Shown here one piece after another: positions 50,752 through 62,727 of a stretch of DNA of 64,000 nt (position 1 is its first letter; each line of letters opens with the position of its first letter). Source of the DNA: Monilinia fructicola (taxonomy: Eukaryota; Ascomycota; Leotiomycetes; Helotiales; Sclerotiniaceae); the NCBI GenBank assembly GCA_008692225.1, contig VICG01000010.1, positions 2,364,001 to 2,428,000 of the forward strand, given 5' to 3'. The notes beneath the pieces were generated by a model that saw only the letters and a list, made by a program, of their open reading frames with translations, did not search any database and had not been told where the DNA came from. A program made the translations under genes and the position numbers.

Positions 50752-52041
50752 TAATAACTATTCTATAAATTTTTTTGCGGGCTATTACCGGTGGTGACCT
50801 ATTTCGATAGGGGGGGTAGTGGCCCGCAAAAAATAGTCAAATCAGCTATTATTATAATTCGCTCAAATATTAATATAATTTAAAAATTTAAAATTGTATA
50901 TTATAAAGCTTTTATTTAAATTATTCATATATGAAATTTATTTTAAATTATTTTTAATATTGAAAGGATCTGTATATATTTTAATATATTAGCATTTTGG
51001 TGGTATATGGGGTAAAGCTATTTTGATAGAGGGGTGGTAACCTAAACAAAATATTTATTCAAATTCGAATTTATTATTATTATAATTAGCTTAAATCTTA
51101 ATATAAATTAAAAATTTAAAATATTATATAATAAAGATTTATTCAAATATTTCATATATATAAATTTATATTAAATTATCTTTAAAATTGAAGAATCTGT
51201 ACTGGTTTGAATTACTAGCTATATAAAAATAATTGGCCAGGGTAAGGGTATTGTGGGGTAGTAGAATTTCAAAAAATATAATATTTTAAGTAACATTTTT
51301 TATATATTAATATTAATTTAATCTTATATTATAAAAATCTGAAAAAAAGCTAATATCAAATTAAAATAATCAGGGGGCTTTATAATATTTTTTAAAATCT
51401 TCAAAATTCGAATTATTTATTATAAAGGTATAATATATATTTTAAAATAAGTAAGCTAATTTGTTTAAACGTGATAAACTGCTGCGGGTACATTTATGCT
51501 GATCTTATTGGCTTAATTCCATTAGGTATAAATGGAATTTTCAAAGGGTAATACCCTAGTAAAAGATAGGGGTATTTTAATCGCATTATTAATCTGATTA
51601 ATAATGCGATTTGTAATCCTTCGTATATATGCTAACCTTTGATTCGTTGGGCCTAATACCCTTTAACAAAGGACAAAAAAGCCTCGTTTTATGTTAGTAT
51701 ATATAAATTCGGCTATAAATGACAGAGTGGGGAATATTTAATCTCGGTAAAATATTCTGAATGGTTACGTTTGGACACCTCTTTTTTTTTTTTAATTTTG
51801 AATTTTTTAAAATATTATTTATTTAAAAATATTTATTTAAATATTAAATAAAAAAAAATTTTGTTAATATTATTTATTTTAAATAAATATTATTTTAATT
51901 ATTTTAATTATTAACATTTTATTTATTATTAATAATATTAATAATATTTCATTCATTATAATTAGAATTATTAATAATATTTTCTTTATTATTATTATAA
52001 TTATTAATAATATTTAAATTAATATTAATAATATTTAATAT
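50752..52041. repeat. Palindromic-head repeat, copy 4 (long)
   Basis: Head, second and third motifs as above. A perfect inverted repeat TCGCATTATTAAT...ATTAATAATGCGA lies at 51581-51609. GTATATATAAATTCGG and a poly-T tract near 51780-51792 follow, then an (ATT)n tail. Confidence 0.75.
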
Positions 52042-52974
52042 TAATAATTATTCTATGAATTTTTTCGCGGGCCACCACTGGTAGTAGCCTATTTTGATAA
52101 AGGGGGTAGTAGACAAGGGGGATGGTAGCCCGCGAAAAATAGTCGAATCGGCCACTACTATAATTCGCTTAAATATTAATATAATTTAAAAATTTAAAAT
52201 CATATATTATAAAGCTTTATTTAAATTATTTATATATAAAATTTATTTTAAATTATCTTTAATAAATTAAAGGATTTATACACATTTTAATATATTAGTA
52301 TTTTGGTGGTATATAGAGTAAAGCTATTTCGATAGGAGGGTAATAGTCTAATAAAATATTTATTTAAATTCGAATTTATTATCACTATAATTAGCTTAAA
52401 TCTTAATATAAATTAAAAATTTAAAATATTATATAATAAAGATTTATTCAAATATTTTATATATAAAATTTATATTAAATTATCTTTAAAATTAAAGGAT
52501 TTATATTAGTTTAAATTACTAGTTATATAAAAATAATTAATTAAAATAAAGGTATTATAAAATAATAGAATTTTAAAAAATATAATATTTTAAATAACAT
52601 TTTTTATATATTAATATTAATTTAATCTTATATTATAAAAATTTGAAAAAAGTTAATATTAAATTAAAATAATTAAAAAACTTTATAATATTTTTCAAAA
52701 TCTTAAAATTCAAATTATTTATTATAAAGGTATAATATATATTTTAAAATAAATAAGCTAATTTGTTTAAATATAATAAACTATTACAAGTACATTTATA
52801 TTAATTCTATTAATTTAATTCTATTAAATATAAATAAAATTTTTAAAAAGTAATACTCTAATAAGAAACAAAAGTATTTTAATTGTATTATTAATCTAAT
52901 TAATAATACAATTTGTAATTTTTCATATATATACTAACCTTTGATTCATTAAGTCCAACATTTTTAATAACTAT
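52042..52974. repeat. Palindromic-head repeat, copy 5
   Basis: The head carries a local duplication (two AGGGGG(G/A)TAGTAG-like runs near 52100-52130). The rest is strongly A/T-shifted; the unit ends before the promoter-like stretch where copy 6 begins. Confidence 0.7.
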
Positions 52975-54720
52975 TCTATGAATTTTTTTCGCGGGCCATC
53001 ATCGGTGATGGTTCATTTCAATGGGGAAGATAATAGCCCGCGAAAAAATCTCAAATCGGCCACTATTAGAGTTCCCTTAAATTTTAAGATATTTTTTAAT
53101 TTTGAAAATGGTATCTTATTGATATTTATTCAAATTTTCTAAATCTAAAGTCTATTTTCGATTATCTTTTATATTAGTAAATTTGTATAGGATTGAAATA
53201 TTAATAATATATAAGTAATTGTATTGAATAATATGAGGTAGTATATTATTATTCTAATTTAATTTATCAATCAAAAAATTTAATAAAAATTCATTTTATT
53301 ATAAAATCTTATTATAAAAATAATAACTCTATAAATCTTTAATCAAATATTCTAAATATAAAGTTGATTTTTAATTATCTATTATATTGATAGATTTGTA
53401 TTAAATTGAAATATTAATGATATATAAATAATTGTATCGAATAATGTAAAATAGTATATTATTATTCTAATTCAATTTATAAATAAAAGAATTTAAAAAA
53501 AATTCATTTTATTATAAAATCTTATTATAAAAATGATAACTCTATAAATCTTTAATTAAATATTCTAAATATAAAGTTTATTTTTGATTATTCATTATAT
53601 TGATAAATTTGTATTAGATTAAAATATTAATGATATATAGATGGTTGTATCGAATAATGTAAAGTAGTATATTATTATTTTAATTCAACTTATTAATCAA
53701 AAAACTTAACAAAAATTCATTTTATTATAAAATCTTGTTATAAAAATGATAATTCTATAAATCTTTAATCAAATATTTTAAATATGAAGTTTATTTTTAA
53801 TTATCTATTATATTGATAAATCTGTATCAAATTGAAATATTAATAATATATAAATAGTTGTAATAAAATAATATAGGGTAGTATATGATTCTTATGATTC
53901 AATATATATAATTCAAAATTTAATAAAAAATCAAGATTATTATAAAACTTGAAAACAAAAAAAGTAATATTATAAATCTTCAATTAAATTTTGAATTTTC
54001 GAAGTTTATTTTGAATTATCTTTTATATTGAAGGATCTGTATTAATTTATTATATTTTGTTTTAGAATTCGATTTATATATTTAAATTGAAAAAGGTGAT
54101 TATATAATCTTTATTATTTTCTTTAAAAAAGATTCTATTTATTTCGAATTTTAATTAATTTATAATAATTTCATTAATCATTATAAAAATCTAAAAAAAG
54201 ATAATATTGAATGAGAATAATTAAGGGGAATTTTCATTATAATTTCTCGAATTTTCTTGAAATCGAAAATTAATTTTGTTCTCTTTATTAAAAAGTATAA
54301 TATATATAATTTATAATGATATATTTAATATATAATGAGATTTTGTTCAGATTTTTGTTCAAACATAGTAAACTATTGGGGTATATTTATGCTGATTTTA
54401 TTGGTTTGATCCTATTAAATATAAATGGAACTTTCAGAGGGTAATATTTTAATTAAAAACAAGGGTATTCTAATTTTATTAGTTTTTAGGTTATTCGTAA
54501 TTTATTATTAATCTGATTTATAATTCTTTGTATATATATTAGTAGATTTGTTAGGCTTAATATTCTCTAATTAAGGACGAAAAAGTTTTATTTTATATTA
54601 ATATATATAAGTTCGGTTATAAATAGCAAAATGGAGATTATTAATTTTAATTAAACATTTTAAGTCTATTATATTTGGGTATTTTTATTTTTGTTTGAAT
54701 TTTAATTTCGAAATCCTATA
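52975..54720. repeat. Palindromic-head repeat, copy 6, leading into a broken ORF
   Basis: Head with CATCATCGGTGATGG core (transitions relative to copy 7), a central expansion of about 210-bp tandem units, and the usual right part: GTATATTTATGCTGATTTTATTGG, AAGGACGAAAAAG, ATATATAAGTTCGG. Unlike the other plus-side copies it continues into new sequence and reaches an ATG at 55109. Confidence 0.7.
53090..54050. repeat. Tandem repeat of about 210 bp, four degenerate units
   Basis: The phrase ATAACTCTATAAATCTTTAAT recurs at about 53326, 53536 and 53748, with a weaker copy near 53966. The intervening ATTGATAAATTTGTATTA and TATCGAATAATGTA(A/G)AATAG phrases recur in step. Confidence 0.75.
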
Positions 54721-55108
54721 TAATCCTTTGAATTTCTTGTTTAAAAAAGATCAGAACTTAGATTTATTTTTAAAATCTACTCTCAAAATCTATATTGAAA
54801 TATTTTTTAATATCTTTATTTAAATTCTTTAAAACTTACATTTAAATTTATATTGAAATACTTTTTAATATCTTTATTCAAATCCTTTAAAATTTATATT
54901 TAAATCCTTTAAAATCTATATTTAAATTCTTTAAAATCTATATTCAAATCTACATTTAAATCTACGTTGAAATATTTTTTTAATATCTTTATTTAAATTT
55001 TTTAAAATCTACCTTTAAATCTACATTTAAATTTATATAAAATCTATTTTAATATTTATTTTAATATTTTTTTTTATTTTAAAATTAATCTTTTGATTTA
55101 TTAAAAAA
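54721..55108. repeat. Short degenerate repeats of TTTAAAATCTACATTTAAAT type
   Basis: Repeated TCTATATTTAAAT/TTTAAAATCTA words of about 20-35 bp precede the ATG of the broken ORF. Nothing coding is seen. Confidence 0.5.
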
Positions 55109-57960
55109 TGGTTAATTATCAAACTTTCCCTTTTCCTTTTACTTTTGTTAAATTCGATGCTAATAAATTATTTAGTATTTATAAAGAAACAAAGGATTTT
55201 TAAGTTAAATTAGCTTTTGATGAAATTGAAGAAGTTTCTTTTTTTTTTTATATTATTTTGTATTTCAATTTATTTTATATGATATTTGTAAGATCTATAT
55301 TTAAAATTTAAAGAATCATTTAATTACAAATTATTTTAATGATTTAATTTTAAACTATAAAAAAGAAATAATTAATAAAGCTATTAATATCTTTTAATTT
55401 TTGATTATTAAACTTATTAAAGTAAATATAAATTTAATAAATTTATTCCAATTTAAATTTAATTTATATTCATTTTTCGAATTAAAGGTTAAAAATTTAT
55501 TTTCAATGTTTCCTTTGTAAAATATTAAAATCTAATAAAAAAAATTTGAAAAGGTATTTAAATTCTATATATAACGATATTTCCTTTAATTTTGATTTAA
55601 TAAATAATGTTTCGGATTAAGAATTAATTTTAAATCGCTTTTTTTTTTGAAATTCAATTAAAAGATAAATAAATAGATTTGAATATTTTAAATATTTTTT
55701 TAATTTAATTTTTTAATTAGTATTAATTCCAATAATAATGATATAAATGAAAATTTAAATCATTTAGATTTAGTTAAATCTAATTGGGAGAATAATTTCA
55801 AAAAGAAAATGAAAAAATTGGAAAATGAAAAAAGTTCAATTAAAGTTAATTTAGAATATTTAATTTTTTTTAAAAAAGATCAAAATATATATTAATTATT
55901 TATTTAAATATAATTTAAAAGATTTAGTTGAACTTTTAATTATTTTTAATGATGATATTTAATATAAAAAAGCTTTTGAATTAATATTATTTTATTTAAA
56001 AGAATTATTATATTCTAGTTTAGATAAAGTTATTTATTTAAATAAAATATATTTAAATATTATAAATAGCTTTAAAAAAAATAAATTTGTAATAAAGGAT
56101 TAAAACCTTTAAATAATAATTAAAATCGAATTAAATATTTTAGTTTATTTAAATTATTTTTTATATTTTTATTTAATTATATTTTATTATTTAATAATAA
56201 ATATTTCTCCAATTTCAAAGATTTAAGAGAAGAGATGTTAAAATTAGTAAATTTAGAATTAGATTTAATAGAAATAGATGAGAATTGTATTAAAAATACT
56301 GAAAGTTCTTTAAAAAAGATTAAGAAATCTTCGAATTAAAATATTAATAAATTTCAATTTAAAAGTTTAAGTTGATTTAATAATATTAATGAAGAGGATT
56401 CAGAATTTAATTTCGAGAATTCCAGTACTTTAAATGAAGAATCTTAATATGATTTAAATGAATTTGATTTTAGTAGTTTATTTAATTTAAATTCGAATAA
56501 TAATTTAAATGAAAATGATATTTTAATTGCTTTTTAAAAAATAAATAAATTTTTTAATAAAAGTTCAAAAAAGATTATTTATAGGATTTTAAGAATTATA
56601 ATTAAATGTTTTAAGCAAAAGATAGATTTAAATATATTTATTAGTTTTATTAATTGTTTTTTTCGCAATAAAAAACATTAAAGAAAATGATTTTTCAATA
56701 AAAAATATCTTATTTTTATTTTAGTATTATTTACAATTTATATATTGCGCTTAATTGTTAGTTATAGAATATAATATTTATTTATTATTATTAGATTTAA
56801 GAATTAATTTAAATATTATATTAGCAAATTTTATAAATAAATATTTTCAAAATTGTAGTTAAACAGTTTTAGCTGAAATTTTATTAAATAGATTATTCTG
56901 TTTTAAAATAAATTCGAAATTATCAAATCAAACTTAATTAATAATTAGCAATTTGGAACAGAATATAATATTTTATAAAGATATTATTATTAGTGTAGAT
57001 AATATTAAATTATTATTTAAAGAAGTATTTAATAAAACTTATAATTTTCTTATAATTAATTTTTTAATGGAAATTGATTGTATTGAGTATAATTATATAA
57101 TATTAAAAAAATTTAGTATATATAAAGATTAAAGTATAATTATTTCATTTAAATTATTTAAAGATTTTTATTCAAATATTGCAAATAATGATTAATTTTT
57201 TATTAATAAAGTTATTAATACTAAAAGATTAAGAGATTAATTTTTTAATATTTCGAATAATAATTTAATTTTAAATAAAGTTTATTATAAATTGTTTTTA
57301 AAAAATGTATTAGAATTTAAAAAGTTATTATTGTTATTAATTTATTTAACTAATAATTTTTTATCGAAAGGAACAAAATTAATTAGTTTGCGTTATTAAA
57401 ATTTATATAAAGATATATAAGAATTATTTTTAGATATTGGTAGCTTTTTTATTTATAATTAATATCTTGAAATATAAAAGTTAATCAAAAAGTGAGAAAT
57501 TAGTATTTAATATTAAATATTTATCTTTGAAAGTTTCAAAGATTTTATTATTATATATAGTTTTAATTGATTTTTTTATAAATATATTAAATATTTTAAA
57601 TATAAGATTTGATTATAATTTAATGAATCCTTATTTATTTTATATTAATTAATGTTTTTTAAATATTAAAGATTTCAATTATATTTTAAAGAATTTTGTT
57701 AAAAGTTTATTTTTTATTAATTTAAATCTTTAAAAATATCAACAATTAATTATTGATATTATTTAAGAATTTATAAAAGAAAATATTAATTAAAATACTT
57801 TAGTTATTAAAAAAAATGAAAGTTTTAATTTTAGTTTTATTAAAGCGAATTAAATGAATTATTTGATAAATACTAAGAATTTTTATTATAGTAAAATTAA
57901 TTTTAATTTCTTTAATGTTTGAGTTGATTTACAAAATAAATATTTACAATTTTTTTTAAA
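55109..57960 (+). pseudogene. RIP-broken ORF resembling fungal telomere-linked (RecQ-helicase-associated) proteins
   Basis: Starts MVNYQTFPFPFTFVKFDANK at 55109 and quickly meets TAA. The 56228-56700 part reads as an acidic Asn/Glu/Asp-rich region interrupted by TAA and TGA stops. 56900-57480 reads EILLNRLFCF..., ISNLEQNIIFYKDIIISVDN, and then LLLLLIYLTNNFLSKGTKLI followed by SLRY. This last stretch resembles the conserved (L)T-x-G-x-P-x-RGTE-(L)-x-S-(L)-RY-x-N motif of fungal proteins carrying a C-terminal RecQ helicase. YQQLIIDII at about 57740 fits the next conserved block (W/Y-RQ-x-x-I-x-I). In-frame stops fall mainly where CAA, CGA or TGG codons would be expected, a RIP pattern. I do not see helicase motifs downstream. 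Family assignment is from memory and moderate at best. Confidence 0.45.
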
Positions 57961-60240
57961 ATATTATAAATTTTTCGATTTAAATTCAAATATTAATACA
58001 AATAACCTTTATATTTAATGTTTAATTCAACAAAATTAAATGATTTTAAAAGAAAAAAACTTTAAAATTAATAGTTTAATTTTAAAGTATTTTAAAAAAA
58101 AATAATTTTAGTAAAAATAATTCTTGAAAGTATCTTTGAAATTTAGATTTTAATATAATTAATAATACTCAAATAGTTAAAAAGCTAATAGTATTTAAAT
58201 TTCAATAAATTTCCAATACCTTTTTAAACTTTTTATATTTTTAATCAATTATTAAAAGAGTTTTTAAATAATTCGAAATATTTTATTTTGTATTTTATAA
58301 TAGAAAGATTGAGTAAAAAGTATTTTATTAAAGATTTTATATATATTAAACGTTTTATTTATTAATAATAGTAAATCTTTAAGTTATTTATTAATAAGTG
58401 TATTAAAGATTTTAAAGATTACTATTGTTATCATTTTTTTAATTGTTTTAAAATCAAATATATTTAATAAAGCTAAAAGCTTTAATATTTTTTATTCTAT
58501 ATAAGAAAATGATTTAAAAAGTTAAAAGTTTAATATTAATTAATATTAAATTAATTGTTAAAAAAAGTTTTTTAATAATAATTAATTAATTAAATAATAA
58601 AAATAAATTAAATTGATTTATAATTGATAAATATTATTTGTTAATTATTAATACTAATTATCGAAATATTATGTATCGATTTTAAGAATTTATTAAAGAT
58701 TAAATCTTAATTTATATTTTTAATTAGAAATATTACTATTTTTAATAAAAACTAAACTAATAAATTATTTATTCCTTCAAAATTTAATTATTATTCAAGC
58801 TTTTAATACTTGGAAAATAATATTAAATATAAAGCTAAGATATTTAATTTAAGCGTTTTTAAATTTTAAAATCTAAAAGTTTAAAATTATATTGATGATT
58901 TTAAGTTAAAATCTTTTTTTAAATAATAAAAATAAGATGATTATATTTTGCCCTTTTAAATTTAAAAAATTATACAATTAACTAATTATTTGAATTATTT
59001 TTATTATCATTCGAATTTATTTAATAATGAGAAAAATGAAATTCTTTATTTTTTTTTAATGTTTTAAATAATTTTTATAATATTATTATTTGTACCTTTG
59101 CTTTAAAAAAAGGAATTAATTATTCGAATATTCGTTTAAATTATATATTATAAATTTTATTAATCTTTTATAGAATTTCTTTAAAAATCTAATCAAAATA
59201 GCCAAGATTTAAATTCTAATAAATCTATATATTTTTTTATAATAAATCAAAAAAGAATAATAAATTAAATGATTTTGATTCTAATCAAATAAAATTAAAA
59301 AAATACTTAAAAAAAACTATATATAAATAACGTATTATTAATTTATACTTAAATAATATTATAATTAAATATTGTTTATTAAATTAAGAATTATATAATT
59401 TGTATTTTAATAAGTAAAATATTATACAAATTCAAAAATAAATAATATAAAGGAAAAACAAATGAAATTCAAAAATAAGTTAGTTTCAATTATAAATATA
59501 TTATTTAAAATATATTCAAATGATTGTATTTTTTGTTTTTTTAATAAAAAATACAATATAAATTATATAATTAAAAATCATTTATTAAAGGATTATATTA
59601 ATTAAAATAAATATAATAATACTAATTTTATTAGTAACAAAATTAAAGAATTTAAACAATTCAATATTCAATTAATTATTAATAGTAGTTGTTGTTTTTT
59701 TGCTTTTTTCTTATAAAAATATATAAGATTATAAAACAAAAGTTAAATATTGAAGATTGTTTTTTTCCAAATTCATTTTTAATATTAATCAATCATTTTC
59801 TTTGGATTAAAAAATATATTATACAAAAGGAATTATTAAAAACCTTTTTTGATTTTGAATTTTTAATTACTTGGTTTAATGATTTTTTATTAAATATTAA
59901 AATCAATTTTACTATTAAGTTTTTTAATAAATTTAGATTTGAAAGAATAAATACGAATATTATATATAGTTTATACTTTTTATTAAATAATATAAATTTA
60001 TTTAACATCTAAGATTATTTTAAATAATTAATATTTAAAATAATAAAATTAAAATATGCAAATTAAAGGGTTTATTTATTAAAAGAATTATAATCTTTAA
60101 TATTATAATTTAAATATAAATAAACCTATATTTTAATTTATAATATTTAGATAATTAATTCGAATATTATTTATATATATATATTTTATTATTTAAATCT
60201 AAAGTGTAAGAAATATATATTAAATAATCTTTATTAATAA
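57961..60240. other. AT-rich continuation, possibly the rest of the broken ORF
   Basis: A/T-dominated DNA with short lysine/asparagine/isoleucine-rich frames broken by TAA. A 107-residue frame at 59689-60012 is open by chance composition or relic coding; no motif is recognised. Confidence 0.4.
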
Positions 60241-60244
60241 ATAA

Positions 60245-61075
60245 GATAGGAAATGAATTTTAAATAGATTATATATTAAATATTTATTTAATAGAAAATA
60301 AATTATAAATAGATTATATATTGAATATTTATTCAATAGAATATATTAAATATTTATTTGATAGAAAATAAATTATAAATAGATTATATAATAAATATTG
60401 ATTTAATAGAAAATAGATTATAAATAGATTATATATTAAATATTTATTTAATAGAAAATAAATTATAAATAGATTATATATTAAATATTTATTCAATAGA
60501 AAATAGATTATAAATAGATTATATATTAAATATTTATTTAATAGAAAATAGATTATAAATAGATTATATATTGAATATTTATTTAATAGAAAATGAATTA
60601 TAAATAGATTATATAATAAGTAAATAATTAATAGAAAATGAATTATAAATAGATTATATAATAAGTAAATATTTAATAGAAAATGAATTGTAAATAGATT
60701 ATATATTAAATATTTATTTAATAGAAAATGAATTATAAATAGATTATATAATAAGTAAATAATTAATAGAAAATGAATTATAAATAGATTATATAATAAG
60801 TATTTATTTAATAGAAAATGAATTATAAATAGATTATATATTAAATATTTATTCAATAGAAAATGAATTATAAATAGATTATATAATAAGTAAATAATTA
60901 ATAGAAAATGGATTAGAAATAGATTATATATTGAATATTTATTCAATAGAAAAATGAGTTATAAATAAATTATATAATAAATGATTATTTAATAAAAAAT
61001 GAATTATAAATAGATTATATAATAAGTATTTATTTAATAGAAAATGGATTAAAAATAGATTTTATAATAAATATA
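60245..61075. repeat. 45-bp AT-rich minisatellite, about 18 copies
   Basis: Unit of the form ATAGAAAATGAATTATAAAT followed by AGATTATATATTAAATATTT and ATTTA. Because 45 is a multiple of three it stays open on the minus strand as a 15-residue periodic frame (NKYLIYNLFIIHFLL), which I treat as an artefact. Confidence 0.9.
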
Positions 61076-61801
61076 TTATATATTACATGAAATATAAATA
61101 CATTATATATTAAATATATTATATAAAATATCAAATCTAAATAGATTTAATATTAATTAAATTATATATTATTTAATATATATAATTGTTATATAGAATA
61201 TTAATTTAGTTTTATTTTATATAATAAATATTTATACGTGTAAAATATTTTATCAGAAATTATTAATTTTATTAAATCAATTGTATAATAAAATCTTAAT
61301 AATAAAAAGTTTATAAGTATATATATAAAAAATATACTTTTTAAAGCTCACTAATATTCTTTATATATTATTAATAATAATATGTATATAGAATTTAAAA
61401 TAAATCAATCGAATTTAAAATTAATTAATACAAAAGCTCACCAATAAATAAAAGCTTACCGAATATTAAAATTTTATCAATAGCCATTTTGCACGTAAAA
61501 TAATTTATCGGAAAATATTTTTTATACAAAATTAATTGTATGTTATTAATTTTATGCTAAGGACCCTATAGGTATATAAATAGGGTAGGCTGAAAGTACT
61601 ATTCAATGGGTAATACTATGCTTTAGGCTTTTAATAAGTTATTAGCACCTATTCCATTTAAATTTTAATACTATATTATTATAAATTAGGTAATTCAATT
61701 ATAATAATATAGGTATATCATACCCTATAAATTATTTAATTTTAAATGATTCTTTATTAAATTTATAGGGTATTAATATACTAAATTTCTTTTTTTAAGT
61801 C
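61076..61801. other. AT-rich spacer before copy 7
   Basis: Low-GC DNA with slightly higher GC at 61555-61620 (AAGGACCCTATAGG, GGGTAGGCTG). No coding sequence. It could hold the end of the large element that starts at 52975. Confidence 0.4.
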
Positions 61802-62727
61802 TAATAACTATTCTACGAATTTTTTCGCGGGCCGCCACCGGTGGTGGCCCATTTCGACAGGGGGGGTGGTGGCCCGCGAAAAATAGTCAAATCGGCCACC
61901 ACCATAATTCGCTTAAATATTAATATAATTTCAAAATTTAAAATCGTATATTATAAAGCTTTATTTAAATTATTCATATATGAAATTTATTTTTAAATTA
62001 TTTTTAATATTGAAGGATCTGTACATATTTTAATATATTAGCATTTTGGTGGTATGTGGGGTAAAGCCATTTCGATAGGGGGTGGTGGCTTAACAAAATA
62101 TTCATTCAAATTCGAATTTATTATCATTATAATTAGCTTAAATCTTAATATAAATTAAAAATTTAAAACATTATATAATAAAGACTTATTCAAATATTTT
62201 ATATATAAAATTTATATTAAATTATCTTTAAAATTGAAGGATTTATATTAATTTGAATTATTAGTTATATAAAAATGATTTGCTAGGGTAAGGGTATTGT
62301 GGGGTAGTAGAATTTCAAAAAATATAATATTTTAAGTAACATTTTTTATATATTAATATTAATTTGATCTTATATTATAAAAATCTAAAAAAAGCTAATA
62401 TCAAATTAAAATAATTAGGGGGCTTTATAATATTTTTCAAAATCTTAAAATTCGAATTATTTATTATAAAGGTATAATATATATTTTAAAATAAATAAGC
62501 TAATTTGTTAAAATATAACAAACTATTACGGGTACATTTATACTGCTCTTATTGGCTCAATTCCATTAAGTATAAGTGGAACTTTCAGGGGGTAATACTC
62601 TAGTAAGAGATAGGGGTGTCCTAATTGTATTATTAATCTGATTAGTAATACGATTTGTAATCCTTCGTATATATGCTAACCTTTAATTCATTGGGCCTAA
62701 TATCCTTTAACAAAGAACGAAAAAGCT
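61802..62727. repeat. Palindromic-head repeat, copy 7 (least mutated)
   Basis: Best-preserved head: TTTTTTCGCGGGCCGCCACC, then GGTGGTGGCCC, CGACAGGGGGGGTGGTGG, CCCGCGAAAAATAG. The outer arms CGCGGGCC...GGCCCGCG and the inner CCACCGGTGG form nested inverted repeats. The second GCCATTTCGATAGGGGG motif lies near 62065. It ends at AAAGAACGAAAAAGC where copy 8 begins. Confidence 0.8.

Noticed and set aside
59689..60012. 107-residue ORF in AT-rich DNA
   Set aside because: Composition dominated by I/N/K/F/L with no recognisable domain; likely chance or relic.
60329..60946. 205-residue minus-strand ORF
   Set aside because: Entirely made of the 45-bp minisatellite, whose unit length keeps the frame open; a 15-residue period with no domain.
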